Source: Tetracentron sinense
Lineage: Eukaryota > Streptophyta > Magnoliopsida > Trochodendrales > Trochodendraceae
DNA: 64,000 nucleotides
Reading direction: 5' to 3'
Assembly (NCBI GenBank): GCA_015143295.1
Contig: CM026557.1
Location: forward strand, 23,655,760-23,719,759
Positions 22,529 through 35,300 of this stretch are shown here, one piece after another. The position numbers and the translations under genes were made by a program. Below the pieces are notes generated by a model. It ran no database searches. It had not been told where the DNA came from and worked only from the letters and a program-made list of their open reading frames with translations. Numbering within the stretch: the stretch's first letter is position 1; each line of letters starts with the position of its first letter.

Positions 22529-23309
22529 GTATGTATGCATGTATATGCAAATTGGGCTGTGTTCTGTTTTCTGGAGCATTAGGATTTTGTTAATATGGCG
22601 AGTGAATTTAGCTTAAAAGAAAATGCCAGCCCCCAAATCGAGAAACCATTAATTGCTTCTTATATAAAAAAGTCAAACACCTTTTGAATCTTGAGCCCAC
22701 TGAAAAATATTTGGACTTTACCTGGTTTCATTGAGGATGATTAATGGTTGACGCAATTGGTGGTAGCACTTCCTTTAGCTAAAATTTGGAATGTACTTGT
22801 TTATTTATGAATGACTATGTATGAATGTAAAATTTGAGGTTTTTAGGATTTATTTTCTCATACTTACTTTAATTCATATACAAATATTTTATATTGGTTT
22901 CAGTCGCAATAATATTTGGTTGTATCTGTTTTCCATACTGACATTTGTCTTTCCAAGTAGCAGTGAGCCAGTGATGGTCAAATTTTTTTGTTTGAGAAAA
23001 CTGAAAGTTTTTTTGTTATACGATGTATTATGATTTTCAACTGTAGTTTTCATTTTACCTATTGGTATTTAGGGTTTCCTCTCTGTGGAGCTTTTGGTTT
23101 GGAAATCAATTAGTTTGGATAGGGTAGAGCCAGAATTTTTCCTTTGGGGGGAGGGGTACATGTATCAAGAAAAGTAATGGGTTCCCCCGAGAATTTTTTT
23201 TTCTTGAGTAATGGGTTGCACCCACAGGTCAACACATGTCCCGTTTAATTCTTATTAACTGTGGTTAAGATTCACAAACCTTTACGATTCAACAATCTAA
23301 ACTTGATTT

Positions 23310-23342
<33 letters not shown>

Positions 23343-26300
23343 CCCAAGTGTTAAAATTTCTTAACCAAAGTTTTAAAAAATTAATATTTTTTTTTCCCAG
23401 AAAATCATGGTTAAGAGTGTTGAGCTTAAGAGTTTGGTGAATCTTAACCATAGTTAATATAAGTTAGAGACACTTGTTAACTTGTGGGTGCGATTGAAGT
23501 CTCTTCGAGTTCAATTGCAATGGACTGTGAACAAGTCTCTGGTCTAGTGGTCTTGTCTCTTTCCCTTTACAAATGTGTTCAGAAGGTATTAGGTACTTTT
23601 GAGTGAGGAGTGCTAGCCATACTCTCAATTAAACTCTACTCTCGCCATTCACCAACCACCTGAAAGTGGAGGATGAGAGTAAAGTTTGACCGAGAGTAGG
23701 GCTAGTGTTGCTCCTCTTGAGTTGTCTCAACCTTAATTTTTTTCCTTTCTATACAGGTTTGGGGGGGCCACTGTATATAAATAATGACCACTTTCAATCT
23801 TTTAAAACACATTAATGCCATCCCTTAAAGGGTTTTCAAAAATTTTGCCCCTTAGCTCCGCCCCTGAATTTGGATCTTCAAATACTTTTGATCAGTAGCT
23901 CATCAAGCTATAGTCTCTAAAGGTTGGAGTTGCTGATAAAAGCAACTAATGTGTATCTGTGCTGAATTTTGAACTTGAAGTCATCTTTTTGTCTTTAATT
24001 TACTAAGTAGCTAGCATGCACTGAGACCTGTTCTGTTATCTGTGGTCCCATAAAGTAGGCTATCCTATTATAGTTTGTGAACTTCAAATTGTTGGAAATT
24101 AGGGTGTTTTTGTTCCCACCAAGATATGAAAAGTTACCTTGATCTCCGTTAGACTCGCTCCTTGGAAGAAGCGATATCAATTTCAAGCACTTTCAAAGGA
24201 ACTCCTCTGTACTTTGTTTCAGTACAACTGAATCCATGCCTCAATTATACATATTTTTGTATGTGTAGTTGTGTTTTCCTACAAATGTAGGGATGTAAAT
24301 GGGATGCTTGGACTCAATGGGTACGGCGAGCTCCTCCATCCACTAGTTGGGGTTAGTCTGGATTCCATAGATTGATTCATTCACTAAATGGTTCTGGTTT
24401 TGGTTGATTGGTTCTCCCTTCCTTCCTTAAGCAAGCACAGTTGAATTAGACCCTGATACATTTATTATATGGAAGGGTTCACATCACGGGGCGATTTGGA
24501 TGCAAATGAAGATTAAAGGATAGTCCAATATATCAATAAACTGAACTTACTAGTCTTGCTAATATTGCATGAAGAGATATATTAGATATATTTGTTGAAT
24601 GTTGGTTCCCTTGTGCATTAAACTTTTGATCTGGAGTGTGGCCGTGTGGGTGCTGATAAGAGGTTATCGAGGTTGAGAGACGACAACTTCAGGCTTTAAA
24701 GAGGTTTGTGAGCACGACTGCACGAGTTTCAGAACCCTGATTAAAAATCTCACGGGTTTAGAGTCGCCACCTATTCATTCAGAACGGATAAGTCCCTGGA
24801 AAGTTGGATAAGGTCTTGGTCTGCAATTTGAGAATAAGGTAAGAGGTTCATATAAGTCCGGTGAAGGTGTTAGGCACCCTGAGGCTTCCATTTTGCAATG
24901 ATTTCCTACTCCTTAGGTTTAAGCCAATTAATGTCAGAGTTTGTTAAAATGACTAAGTGTTTAAGATAAGACTAATCTAAGAAAGAAAAGCTAACTAGGG
25001 TCAAACCTGGGTTGGGTTGCTTACGTACTCATATAGGGGTGAGATTAGACCGAGCGCAGTTCTAGCACATGAACCCGTGCCAAGGCTAGGGGGTGTGTGT
25101 GTGCACCAAGGGTGACTAATGAACTAGTCCGGTAGACTAGGGTTAAGTTGACTGGGGTTGGTCAAGTGTAAGGTATCGGGCCCAGTAAGCCAAGGGTTTA
25201 GTCCGGTAGACTAGGGTTTGGACCCGGTAGGCCAAGATAAAGTTTGACTAATGTTAGGGTTGCTAACTGGGGTTAGGTCAAACTAACCATGGTTAGGGTT
25301 GCTAACCACAGTTAAAGAGGTATGGTCAAGCTCGGTAGGCTGGAATTGGGCCCAGTAGGCCAAGGGTGAGCCCGGTAGGCTGCAAGATAGGCCCGGTAGG
25401 CCAAAGAAGGATTTAACCGAGGTTAGGGTTCCTAACTGGGGTTAAATCGGTGTCAACCATGGTTAGAGGTGCTAACCATGGTAAAAAGGCCCAGAAGCAG
25501 TATTTTTGGTCTTTTTGTATTTTTTGAATGTTTTTGAGATTTTTCCAGATTTTTTCATGGATTAAGGATTGCTTAACCATGGTTAAAAGGGTGGTCACCA
25601 TGGTTAGGTTTGCTAACCATGGTTAAATGGCTAAAGTAGGACATTTTTTGGGCATCTCAGAATATTTCTGAATTTTTGAGCATTTTTCTAGAATTTTCAC
25701 GGTCAAGGGTTGCTTAACCATGGTTAAATGTTAACTAAGGGTCAGTTTGACCATGGTTAAGGGTCCAGAATGGTCAAGGCGGGCCTAGCGAGCATGACAG
25801 GGCCTAAAATGGCCTCCTACTAGGTCTGGGCCTTGTGCAAAGTCCAGAAGTTAAAAAAGTCAATAATAGCGGTAATGGGATTATCGCCATTACAGTAGCA
25901 TTTTTAACCCTATTTTGCAAGCCACTAACTCGGGTTAGGGGCGATCCCTCGGTGTTCTGAACCCACAGGGGTGAAGTCTGAAGTCCAGGGAAGACCCTTG
26001 GCCTTTGGTGGGCTAAGGGGGAGGCAGGTGTGGGCCCTACAGTGGCCAAAGGCACTGTGTTTGGTTGTCTGAAATGGCGGTAGAGTATCTACCACAATTT
26101 GCTGACTCTGAGTTTGAAGCCATTTTAACCACGATTAAGGTCAGGGGTTGGGCCTGGAATGACCAGGCCAAGTATAGGAGAGATAAGGGAGTCCAACCAT
26201 GGTCCTGAATTGGACTAGGGCCCACACGAGAGCATGCTACAGTGGCTGAGAATAATAAGGCTGGGAATGGCGGCAATTATTCTACCGCCATTCCTGGTTT

Positions 26301-29300
26301 TCACCAGAAAACAAGTTTGCCCTCCTGGGCTTGGACCAGGGTGACTCCCAAGGGATCCCTCATTGCCTGAGGGTCCCCCCAGAAGGATAGGGACGATGCC
26401 ATGTATTGGGGGGGGGGTCTTGAACCCGAGCGCTAAGCCTTAAGGGACTCTCCCATGCCTATAAGGAAGGCAAAGGGGGCCTGTCCTTGGCTGGACAGTT
26501 ATAGAGCAACAAAAGAAAGGAAATGGGAACCCTGGAGCAGGACTAGGGGTCCCTTACAGTGTTTTAACTCGAATGCAAGAAGGGAAGAGGTTTTACCCTC
26601 TTGCTAAGGTCTCCACGGTGGTGGAGGAGTGCTGCATGTGGTGGTTGAAGGTGGAGGCAAGCCTAGGACGACCTAGGGGAGCTTCTGGGAGGTCTGGGGA
26701 TCACCTCAGGCGGAGGGCTAGTGGCTGGAAGGCTGGGGTCTGAGCTAACCGTGTTTGGACAGGGGTTTTGTATGGATTTTTTGGAATCCTTGAACTCATG
26801 AAGGAGGGTGGCTTTTATAGAGGAAGAGGGAGACCCTGGGGGTGTTTCTGGGATTATCCCAGGCGTGGGGGACAAGCTGGAAGGGACTGAAGTAGTAGGG
26901 GGAAGGCCAACTGCGAGTTTTGAGCAGAAACAGATAATGGCGGTAATTAGATTACCGCCATTCCTGAGGAAGGCTAAATGGGAATGGTAGTAATCCAATT
27001 ACCGCCATTTATGAATTTTTTCATTTTTGCCCGAGCTGTTGCACACTTGGGCCGAAAGCACTGTTGGTTTTGCCAAGCTGGGTAATGGCGGTAAATATAT
27101 TACCGCCATTATTCAAAAATTTGAAAAAGGTAGGTGGGCCCCACTGTACTCGGGCTCTACAGGCTTGTGGGCCCATGTTTGGGCCATCAGAAGGTTTTGA
27201 GAAAGTTTTGAGGTCTTTGGGCCTGAAATGGGCTTTGGGTGGATCCTAGGGTTTTACCATGGTTTACCTAGGCTTAAGCCTAGGGTTTGACTTAGGGTTC
27301 ACCTAGGGTTGCTAGGGTTTGACTTAGGGTTCACCTAGAGTTTTACCTAGGGTTTGACCTAGAGTTCACGTAGGGTTGCTAGGGTTTTGTGCTTTACCTA
27401 AGTTTGACTGAGATTTAACTGGGGTTCAGCTGGGGATAACCATTGTTAAAAGTGTTAACCATGGTTACACGCAGGGTGTGAAAATTGGGTGCTTACGAGG
27501 TTAATACTGGTCTTGAGAATCAAGTAGTCCAGTCTAGAGGCAGCACACTACCGGACCCCGATTAAGGGATGATAATCTCAATCTCGGAACTTCAACAGGC
27601 AAGAAACTTCAAATAATGCTAGCGGGCATTAATGTTTGAAGAGAGAAGCTAATGTTATACTCATGGTCGACCCGGAATATGAGGAGAGTAAGCATGAATT
27701 ATGGCAGCTAGGGGATGGTTAATAGCACTGATGATCTTTTTTGGATTGATAATAGAATGCAATTCTCTAAAATAGATGAAGAACTGCGCACGAGAAGGGA
27801 AAAACGAGAAGGGAAAAACATTCCAAGGAGAAAAAGAATTATGTCCAATAACCAAAAGGAATAAACTTCTCCTAGTCACTATGAATGATAAAATCCCATT
27901 TACTGGTAAAGTTCACCATCTATGGTATCTAAGGTTAAACCGCCATCTTTGAGATCAGTGGTTTGAAGCTGAACTTCAATGGTAGCTCCATGGGCAATCA
28001 TGGACCGACAGGCCTGGGGACCATTAGTGACAATGACGCAAGAGCGAGGATTAGATTCTCAAGGATGACAGGTTGTATGACTTCCAACCATGTAGAGTTA
28101 CTTGTCTTGCAACAGGTTCTCATATATGCCAATTTGTATTGCATATTCCTTCTATGCATATAGGGTGACTCTCGGGTGGCTATCAGATGGCTTTAAAGTT
28201 CGGAGTGGGCCATGGTGGTATACCCATCTTATTAGGGAAGTTAGGGATCTTCTCTTCCAAGACAATCTCTCTTTTTGTGGGCCCAAAGTTCATGAATGAG
28301 TTAGTAGATGAGTTGGCCAAAGAAGGGTTGGATAGGGACAGTTTGTGATGTGAGGTTCTTCCGCCGAATTAGTTGTTATTCTTTTTGCCTTTGTGTTTTT
28401 GGCTTCAGGCTTCCTTGCCCTGGTAGCCTTCTTTTTTTGTTTTTCCTTTGCATCTCCTTTTCATTGGTTTTAGTATATTTTGTCTTGATTAACAATAAAA
28501 AAGTCTTCACTCTAGGGGAACCAACATTACCAAATCTTCTCAATCGTTTAGCATCCTTAAAAGTCTGTTGCCATCAGGTCATAGAAAGAGCTTATTGAGA
28601 AAACTCCTTTTGGATCCTATCTTCATAGTTGAGCATTCTTCTTCCCCCAAATAAAGGGGTCTATTTCAGTGCATTGGGGAAAGGGGTCTCACTTTTCCTT
28701 CTCCCTTGCCAACAAGTTCCTCTGGGGGATCGAGCTCAAGTCTGTCACCAACTCTCTGTTTGAAATAGTGGTTTGCCATTTGTCTCTTTATATAAACCAA
28801 CCTACAAAGATGAGGACAACCATCACTTCCCTAAATCTAACTTTGCCCATTTCTCGATTTTGAAGGTAGTTCACTTAAGCAATTCTTCATGGGACGTATT
28901 GACCCTTTTCAGAGCACTCCCTATAAGTAGTCCAACAACCCGGATATCCTAATTATGGTTCCAATCTGTGGTGTTTGTGATTCACCTTCAAAGAGCATTA
29001 CCTTCTCTATAACCATTTTCCAACTCCCAATAAGTGCTTTATGCATATGCCTCAAGCGTTTCAACCCAAAATCTCCAATTTTATTTTGACTGACACACCT
29101 TTCCAATGTGTGATTGCCAGTTCCAAATGCCTTTTGTCACTCAATGAGCTTCTTTAAGTGATTGGAAATTGAAGTTGGCAACTAAAAGAAAGAAATGTAG
29201 TAGATTGAGAAGTTTCCCAACAATATTTTAATTAACGTTTTTCTACCACCGAAAAGGAGGTTATTCATATTCCAACAAGCCATATCTTCCTTTTTGTCCT

Positions 29301-32300
29301 TTTGATAATTGAGATGTAAAAGGCTTTTATAAATTGATCTGGCCTCGACCGTAGTCACCAAGTTGGAGTTCGGGAATATTTAGCTAGGATTTTTTCTAAA
29401 AAAATAGGAAAATATTTGGAAAGATTAAAAAATAAAAAATAAGATTATTGATTATGAAAAATTATAGAAAAATATATTCATGTATTGGATATCTATTTGC
29501 AACTTTTTTAGAAAGAAAGTGAATATTTTGCGTTTAATTCGTGGAGTTGCAATTTTTTTTAAGAAGCTGCGAATATTTCGTGATCTAATCGTTTGATGAT
29601 AAAGTCACAAATTATTCATGACTTTTTGAAAAAAATGGAGAACTTGGCCTCATTAGAAGCCAAGTCTAGGAAATTATAAATTTCCCTAAAGATAACCCAT
29701 GATTCTCGTAAATTTTGAAGTACCCCATCATCTTTCTCAACCATAGTTGCAGGGAAGCTATGTATGGGATGGGAAGCTCGCTTCCTCAAACAGACTCGCT
29801 TCCTAGGAAGCTCACTTGCTCGGACAGACTCGCTTCCTAGGAAGCTGCCTTCCATCACGTCCCATTTAGTAGTTAAAGGGAGCTGTATGTGTGAAATAAT
29901 GTGGTAGACCATAATCTATAGCCTAGGGTGTAGACTCTAAGCAAGTATCGTCGGTTTGGAACCTAAGGCACCTACTTTGCCACAAAAATCTCATGTAAGA
30001 TAAAATCAAAGGTATAGTTACTCAGAATAACATAATAGGAATGAAGAGCCTATAACTCATTTCTCGCTTCCCCTTTCCTAAGGTCTTTTTAAGCCTCGCT
30101 TCCTGCTTCGCGTTTTTGCTTCTCGCTCTGGTAACTATGTTCTCAACACTTATAGGAGTTTTTTTTTTTTATAGATTTTCTCAAGGTGTGAAGCCGCCTT
30201 AGATAACAGAAGAACACCTCTTAAAATTTTAGATAAGAAAGATGGAATAAGTATATCTTTAACAGGGTTGACAAAACATGACCACTCTCTTAGAAGGATC
30301 ACGAGATTGCATTCTATAGGAGTTGGGTCTGATTTCTGAAGTTGATGAGGCTAGGTTTAGAGCTAAGGTTGGGCTTAAGAGATTAAATCACTTGGAGGAG
30401 ATTAGTTGGCGTCATAAATCCATAGTTTAGTGGCTCAAAGAAGGGGTTAAGAATAAGTTCTTAAGATGACAAATGAAAGAAGAAGACTTAAGTTTGGGTA
30501 GTATCCTACACAAGTTCAATACGAAGTTGTTAACAATTAGACTGAAGAAGGTGATGGATGCTTGTTAGCATTAGACAGATTCTCGATGATGTTCTCATTC
30601 CTAATGAGTGCAGAGACTCGTGTTAGCAGTGGATTGCCCAATATTGTTTGTAAGATAGGCATGGGGAAAGCATATAACCATGTAAGCTAGAGTTTCCTCA
30701 ATCACATGATGAGAAATATGAAGTTGGGGGTGAGATAGAGAAGATGGATGTGGACGAGTGTACCGTCTACTTCATTTCAGTGTTGGTAAATGGAGTGTCA
30801 ACAGGCTTCTTTATGAGCCAACAATGTATGTGTTAAGGGGACCATTTGTTACTCTTCATTTTCATCCTAGTTACGGGGGAACTTAAATAGGTTAATGAGA
30901 AGGGCTGAAGAGGGAGGTATGAGTATGATAGAAGGGTTCTCTCTAGGACCCCAAGTCTCAGTAGCGGAACACATCTTTACTTTAGTTTGCTGATGACTCT
31001 ATGGTCTTCTGCTATGCGAGTCATGATCAGATGAGATACTAGAGGTGCATATTATGTTGGTTTGATAACGTTACTTATCAATCTAACCAAAGTATTGTTT
31101 TCCCTTTTGATGAGGTGGGTACTTTGGTGGAGTTTTCCACTGCCTTTGGTGTAAAATTGGTTCTTTCCCTTCAACCTGTATTGGTTTGCCATTAGGGGCC
31201 AATTATTGCTTTAGTAGAATGGTTTGATTGGTGCCATGAAAACATGCATACCTATCAAAAGCAGGGAAGTTACTCTCATTTGAAGAACTTTGGAGAGACA
31301 CCTACCTATTTTATGTCTCTTTTCTCCTTAACCGCATGGTAACAAAGTTCTCCGATTTTTTCAAAAAGTCTCGATTAATATGCAAATTTTTTGTTGAACG
31401 ATTAGTTCACAAAGTGTTCACGATTTCTTTCAAAATTTGTGACTAATTAAAAAAGTTGCGAAATTCAGGAATTAAACACAAATTATTCACTACTCTTTGA
31501 AAAAGTCCTGAATAAATATCTAATAATTGAAATGAATTTTTTTATTTGTAATCTTATTTTATATTATTTCATATCTTGCTTGATATTTTCCCAACTTATT
31601 GAAAATTTCAAATTTTTTCGATTTGTTTTTTTAAATTTTCCTAGACGAATAATTCTTGAACTTTGACTTGGCAACCATGCTTACCTACCTCGGTAGCCGT
31701 GCAACTTGATAAGCTTCAACGAAATTTCTTGTGGAACGAACTAGAAAATAAAGTGAAATTTCATTTGGAGGACTGGAAGAGAGCTTGCACCCCTAAGGAA
31801 GTGGGAGGTTTGGGTCTTTTTCCTTTGAGGCTTGCCAACAATGCCTTGGTCAACAAATGGCTTTGAAGGTTTCAAGAGGAGCAGAAGATGCTTTCAAGCT
31901 CTATAATGGATTGGAGATATGGGAGTAGCTTTTGGAGTGGGAGTTGATTGTAGTGTCTATGTCCTATGGACTTGGCCTTTGAAGAGGCATTTGTAGTTGC
32001 CAAAAGGGGCTTTATAAAGGGCATGTAGTATAAAATTTGAGTGGATGATAAGGTCAGATTTTAGAAGACCATTGGTGTGGTGATTCTTCCTTGGCTTTGG
32101 ACTTCTTGGACTTGTAACAGTGGTAGTTGGTAAAGGGCGCTAGCAAGGTCTTGTATGTTGCGGAGCCAAGGAAAGGGTGGTGTTGATGCCGAGTTTTAGA
32201 AGAAATGCCATTGATTAGGAACTCGATAGTCTCTCTCCAGCCCATGGTTTAAAATTCTAGTACGTATCGGCCGATACGGGCCCTATATGGAGCTATCCGA

Positions 32301-35300
32301 TACATTGGTATGCTAGAAAAAAAAACTCCCTCGTATCGGGCTTATCTGGCCAATACTGGCCTGATATGCCCCATACATGCTCGATCTTCTAGTTAAGTTA
32401 TTCTCTCTCCTTTCATTTACACTAGGATCCAAAGTACAGACCCAATAAACACAACTTATTTACATAAAATATCATTTATGTAAATGGTTTCCATTTGAAT
32501 TCAATAAAATTGATGCTGGATCCAAATTCCTGAAGAATAAAAAGTCAAATTTCCAGTTAAAGAATAAAATCCTCTTTTTAGCTCCTTTTAGGGATTAGGT
32601 CAAAATTTCAATTTTCAAATGGTAAGGTATTTCTCAAACACTAAAATTTTATAAATTCTATTATATGAAAACATTACCAAGTACCAAAAGTCTAACAAAA
32701 ATAGTCTCATATTTTAGTTTTCAAAAATATTTTCATCTTTAGGGTCAAAAAGTCAACTAACAGTTTACAATTCAGTATAAAAAGACTTATATTCAAGCTT
32801 ATAATTTATGGTTGTTATTCAATACATTCTTATTTAACTCATTGAATGTAAGGTTTTAATACCTAGATTGTATTTCCTATACTTCGCTAATTGACTATGG
32901 TTTGTATTTTTATACATGTTTATCAACACGCAGTTACACACGTTTTCTTATTAACATATAAAATTCTTAACTCTCACATGTATGGTTATAAATATAATTG
33001 GAGGCATTCATTTAGTTTGTTTTTAGCGTATATTTGCATTACAAGAAATTTTATGCAAGGTATCCAAGTTTTTCCTTACGTATCAAAGTATTTCTTAGCG
33101 TATCCTATTTTTTTTGCTGTATCCATCCGATACGGTCCGATACATATCCTGTTTTGGACTTACCGATATGACACCCGATAACGATATTTTGAACTATGCT
33201 CCAACCTTCTTCCAGACTGGAGCAACATCAAGTGAAAGAGGATGCCCCAGACTCTCGTGGTATATATTTGGCACTAGTTTATGGCCTACCTAATTGAGCT
33301 TAATGCTAATTGAGCCCTTAAATAATATTGCTACATTCTGGAGGGGCTGATGGTTGAAATATGTATTCGTGTGTTGTACAAGCACTAAATATCCTAGAGA
33401 GAGATGGAAGCTGGAGAAATGAAAATGTCTGCAAAATTGATTATGGAATATGGTTTCAAAAAGCTATACAATTCCTATTGTTTCCTATGAAATGTGTCAC
33501 TTTCCATGGGTACAGGCATAAAACCTATATGTGACAATAAAATTACAAGATTTCCTGACAAGTTTCAGTACATTTCTTGTCGTTCGTATCGAAATGTTAC
33601 TTTCTTTATTATATAAATACAATGTTTCAGTCATGTATGTAAATGATGGCTGAGAAATAACATTTTGCTACCCAAGTGTGCGGTTTTATGGATTCTTGCC
33701 ATTTTATTATTATTATTATTATTATTATTATGTTATCTTTGAGCCATTTTTTTTGAGTTTTAATGGTCAAACCTAGTGCTCCTTTATGTTTACTTTATTA
33801 ATTAAGTATTTCTTAAAATATTAAAATTATGCATAACACATTAATTATGAATAAATCGAGTTATGTAATGGGATAATTAGTGGCTAGAGAATCCAATGGG
33901 TTAGTTTTAGTTATTGAACTATTTTTTGTTATTAAGTTTCAAAGTATTTGTATTATTAGTTAAGTAAAATATTACTTTGATTAAAAATTATAGAAAATCA
34001 AAAATAAAACAAAGAAAGGAATCATATTATCAACAAATGCTTGAAGGTTAAGGAGCAATGTGGCTATCTATATGTTCTAGCCTGTGATAGGAGTTATTCT
34101 TTGGCATCACGCTTTGAACACACTGATAGTCACATTTTTTTGGCTTCCCCGTCTTAAATGAGAACCTCTAGATAAAGAAATGGATGATATTCAGAATCTT
34201 CTGAGTTTCTTGTCTAGATTTGGTCCCTCCTCGGGTCTTAGGGATAGAAGGTTATGGTCTAGAGATAGAATTGGGCGCTTGACTGTGGGATCATACTTTA
34301 GAGCTATGGGGGTATGCTGGGCGTGGCTTTTCCATATAGGTTAGTGTGGAATCTAGGTATTCTTCAAAGACTGTTCTTTTAATCTGTAGAGCCTATTGGG
34401 ATAAAATACTGACCCAGGACCACTTAAAGAATAGGGTTGAAGACTTGCCAACAAGTGCTTCCTTCTTCATTGCCCTCTAGTTAATAGGATATGGGGGTAC
34501 TTCCTGTCTCAGTTGACTATATTGTGGACTGTACCCTTCAGTTTCAAGGACGACTTTGTCTCGAGTTGGGCTGTCAAGGATCAGTCTGACATTCAGACTG
34601 TGTTTTGGAAACTGTTTTGGGGTGCCATCTGTTGGGGAGTGTGGAAGAAGATGAATAGGAGGGCCTTTGAGGGTATTTCCTTCACTCCAGAGCGACTGCA
34701 GTGGATCATCTCAGAGTGGTTACATTTATGGTGCTCGATCAGTTGGAATTTTGAGGACCATGATTTTTCAGAGCTTTTGTAGTCCTTGTTAGCCTTAATT
34801 GTTATCTCTTTGCTTTATCCCTCTCTATCTCTAGCATTTTTGTTGTAGCCTCTCTTTGTTCAGACATCGATGAATGTTTGTACATATTTTTTCTCATTTA
34901 TGCATTGATCATTTTTATCGATAAATTAAAGAATGCAGTAAATCTTATGTATTTTTATCATAATTTCGTAATCAGAAACTATTTCTAAATTGGAAAATAA
35001 TTTTGAGCTACATTGTATCTCTATAAAGTTCTGACCGAACAAAAAAAGTTCAAGTATCGGTTCCCAATCCCACGCTTGGGTGACCTGCTATACATGCTAC
35101 ATGGCCTGTAAGTCTTCTTGAAGATTGACCTTCAGAAGTTGGACAAAGTCAAAATTGGAAATTGTTTGGAGGTTGAGAGGGGTATACAATGCTCAAGATT
35201 TGGGATGGACCAGATGGGTAGCTTGTCATGCCTTTTGGACTTTCCAAAACTTGAAGCACGTTCATGTGTCATAAAACTGAGATATTACGTCCTTTCATTA

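Larger units (their letters stand above)
24707..27497. mobile_element. Solo LTR A, 2791 bp (27-bp hairpin family)
   Basis: It starts TGTGAGCACG and ends GGGTGCTTACG (CA end mutated to CG). It is flanked by an exact 5-bp duplication AGGTT (24702-24706, 27498-27502). It aligns end to end with the 56276-59139 solo LTR. Near the start, GAGTCGCCACC and GAAGGTGTTAGGCACC recall leader or LTR sequence of large Ty3/gypsy Tat/Ogre-type elements; that placement is from memory. It carries six 27-bp palindromes, many AACCATGGTT palindromes, repeated CCCGGTAGGCC phrases and a CCTAGGGTTT-rich 3' zone. No protein-coding capacity. Confidence 0.88.

Noticed and set aside
24289-24480. TAGGGATGTAAATGGG start of a possible hAT-type element
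   Set aside because: No inverted right end or 8-bp duplication was found.
27245-27440. Possible interstitial telomere repeat (CCTAGGGTTT-rich)
   Set aside because: Units are irregular and the same zone recurs at the same place in the other solo LTR, so it belongs to the LTR and is not a telomere relic.
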